The notes under the pieces were generated by a model that was not told where the DNA came from, did not search any database, and was given only the letters and a program-made list of their open reading frames with translations. Source: JACRNA01 sp964366335 (lineage in GTDB: Bacteria > Patescibacteriota > Microgenomatia > CAZETR01 > Amesbacteraceae). From it: a stretch of 5,196 nucleotides of DNA. Position numbers and translations under genes: made by a program. The stretch covers positions 1 through 5,196 of the forward strand of contig CAYITQ010000044.1 in assembly GCA_964366335.1 (NCBI GenBank), given 5' to 3'. Positions 5,116-5,196 of the stretch are shown here, one piece after another; positions within the stretch are counted from its first letter, which is position 1, and every line of letters begins with the position of its first letter.

Positions 5116-5153
5116 TAACACAACTTTATTACGACCGTAATAAAGTTATGTTA
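5116..5153 (+). repeat. Palindromic repeat, downstream copy (near perfect)
   Basis: The arms TAACACAACTTTATTACG (5116-5133) and CGTAATAAAGTTATGTTA (5136-5153) pair at 17 of 18 positions around a two-base centre (AC). The copy begins one base after the TAA of the PaaX/Cas2-like gene. It is AT-rich, with G/C only near the centre and no trailing run of T, so it does not look like a standard intrinsic terminator. It resembles a protein-binding site or an element end. Confidence 0.88.
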
Positions 5154-5196
5154 ATATTATTCAGAAATTGCTTTAAACTTCTAGAATTCCAATTTC

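Noticed and set aside
5116..5153. Palindromes as intrinsic terminators
   Set aside because: The stems are AT-rich and no T-run follows on either strand; the upstream copy also sits right before a start codon. A terminator role is not excluded but not supported.
4504..5153. CRISPR repeat pair or cas2 locus
   Set aside because: The two repeats are 574 bp apart with a gene between them, there are no regular spacers and no cas1, and the Cas2-like fold is fused to a winged helix.
5148..5196. Open frame starting ATG at 5148 and running off the window (MLILFRNCFK...)
   Set aside because: It starts inside the palindrome and has only 16 codons in view; composition gives no support for a gene.
5164..5196. 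Inverted pair GAAATTG / CAATTTC at the window end, and a 12-of-13 inverted match of 5184-5196 to 4437-4449
   Set aside because: The arms are short, and matches of this length are expected several times by chance in 5 kb of AT-rich sequence; the window edge prevents extending them.

Overview
The window looks like a piece of a small-genome, AT-rich bacterial chromosome, most likely from the Patescibacteria (Candidate Phyla Radiation). This is an inference. It rests on the gene set (a short DedA protein, a LexA/UvrB pair, and a winged-helix protein with a PaaX/Cas2-like C-terminal domain of a type common in those genomes), on the absence of convincing Shine-Dalgarno sequences, and on very tight packing. 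TAA, TAG and TGA all end genes here, so the standard code appears to apply.

Layout. Positions 1-518 (minus strand) hold the first 172 codons of rsmI, a 16S rRNA methyltransferase, cut by the window edge. Its start codon abuts the start codon of a divergent dedA-family membrane protein gene (519-1139, plus) at a CATATG, with no intergenic base. A small unrecognised gene follows (about 1192-1425, plus). It overlaps the tail of the convergent lexA (1417-2046, minus) by 9 bp. lexA is divergent from uvrB (2092-4107, plus) across a 45-bp gap that carries overlapping promoter-like elements for both. LexA represses DNA-damage genes and UvrB is the damage-verification helicase of nucleotide excision repair, so this is a compact SOS/repair locus. 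Four bases after uvrB begins a small coiled-coil protein gene (4112-4390).

The accessory part is 4391-5196. First comes a broken second copy of a UvrB-type C-terminal UVR motif (4399-4506). Its stop codon is the first three bases of a 38-bp palindrome (4504-4541). A PaaX/Cas2-like winged-helix gene follows (4551-5114). Immediately after that gene lies a second, nearly perfect copy of the palindrome (5116-5153). The last 43 bases show no supportable gene.

Two signals stand out. (1) The PaaX/Cas2-like gene is bracketed by two related palindromes, which suggests an autoregulated unit and perhaps a mobile or self-propagating one. (2) The duplicated UVR end suggests that the 3' end of uvrB was replaced or duplicated, leaving the older end stranded beyond the coiled-coil gene. 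In addition, several genes have a -10-like hexamer only 5-10 bases before the start codon, which fits leaderless transcripts. No rRNA, tRNA, CRISPR array or complete insertion sequence was seen.
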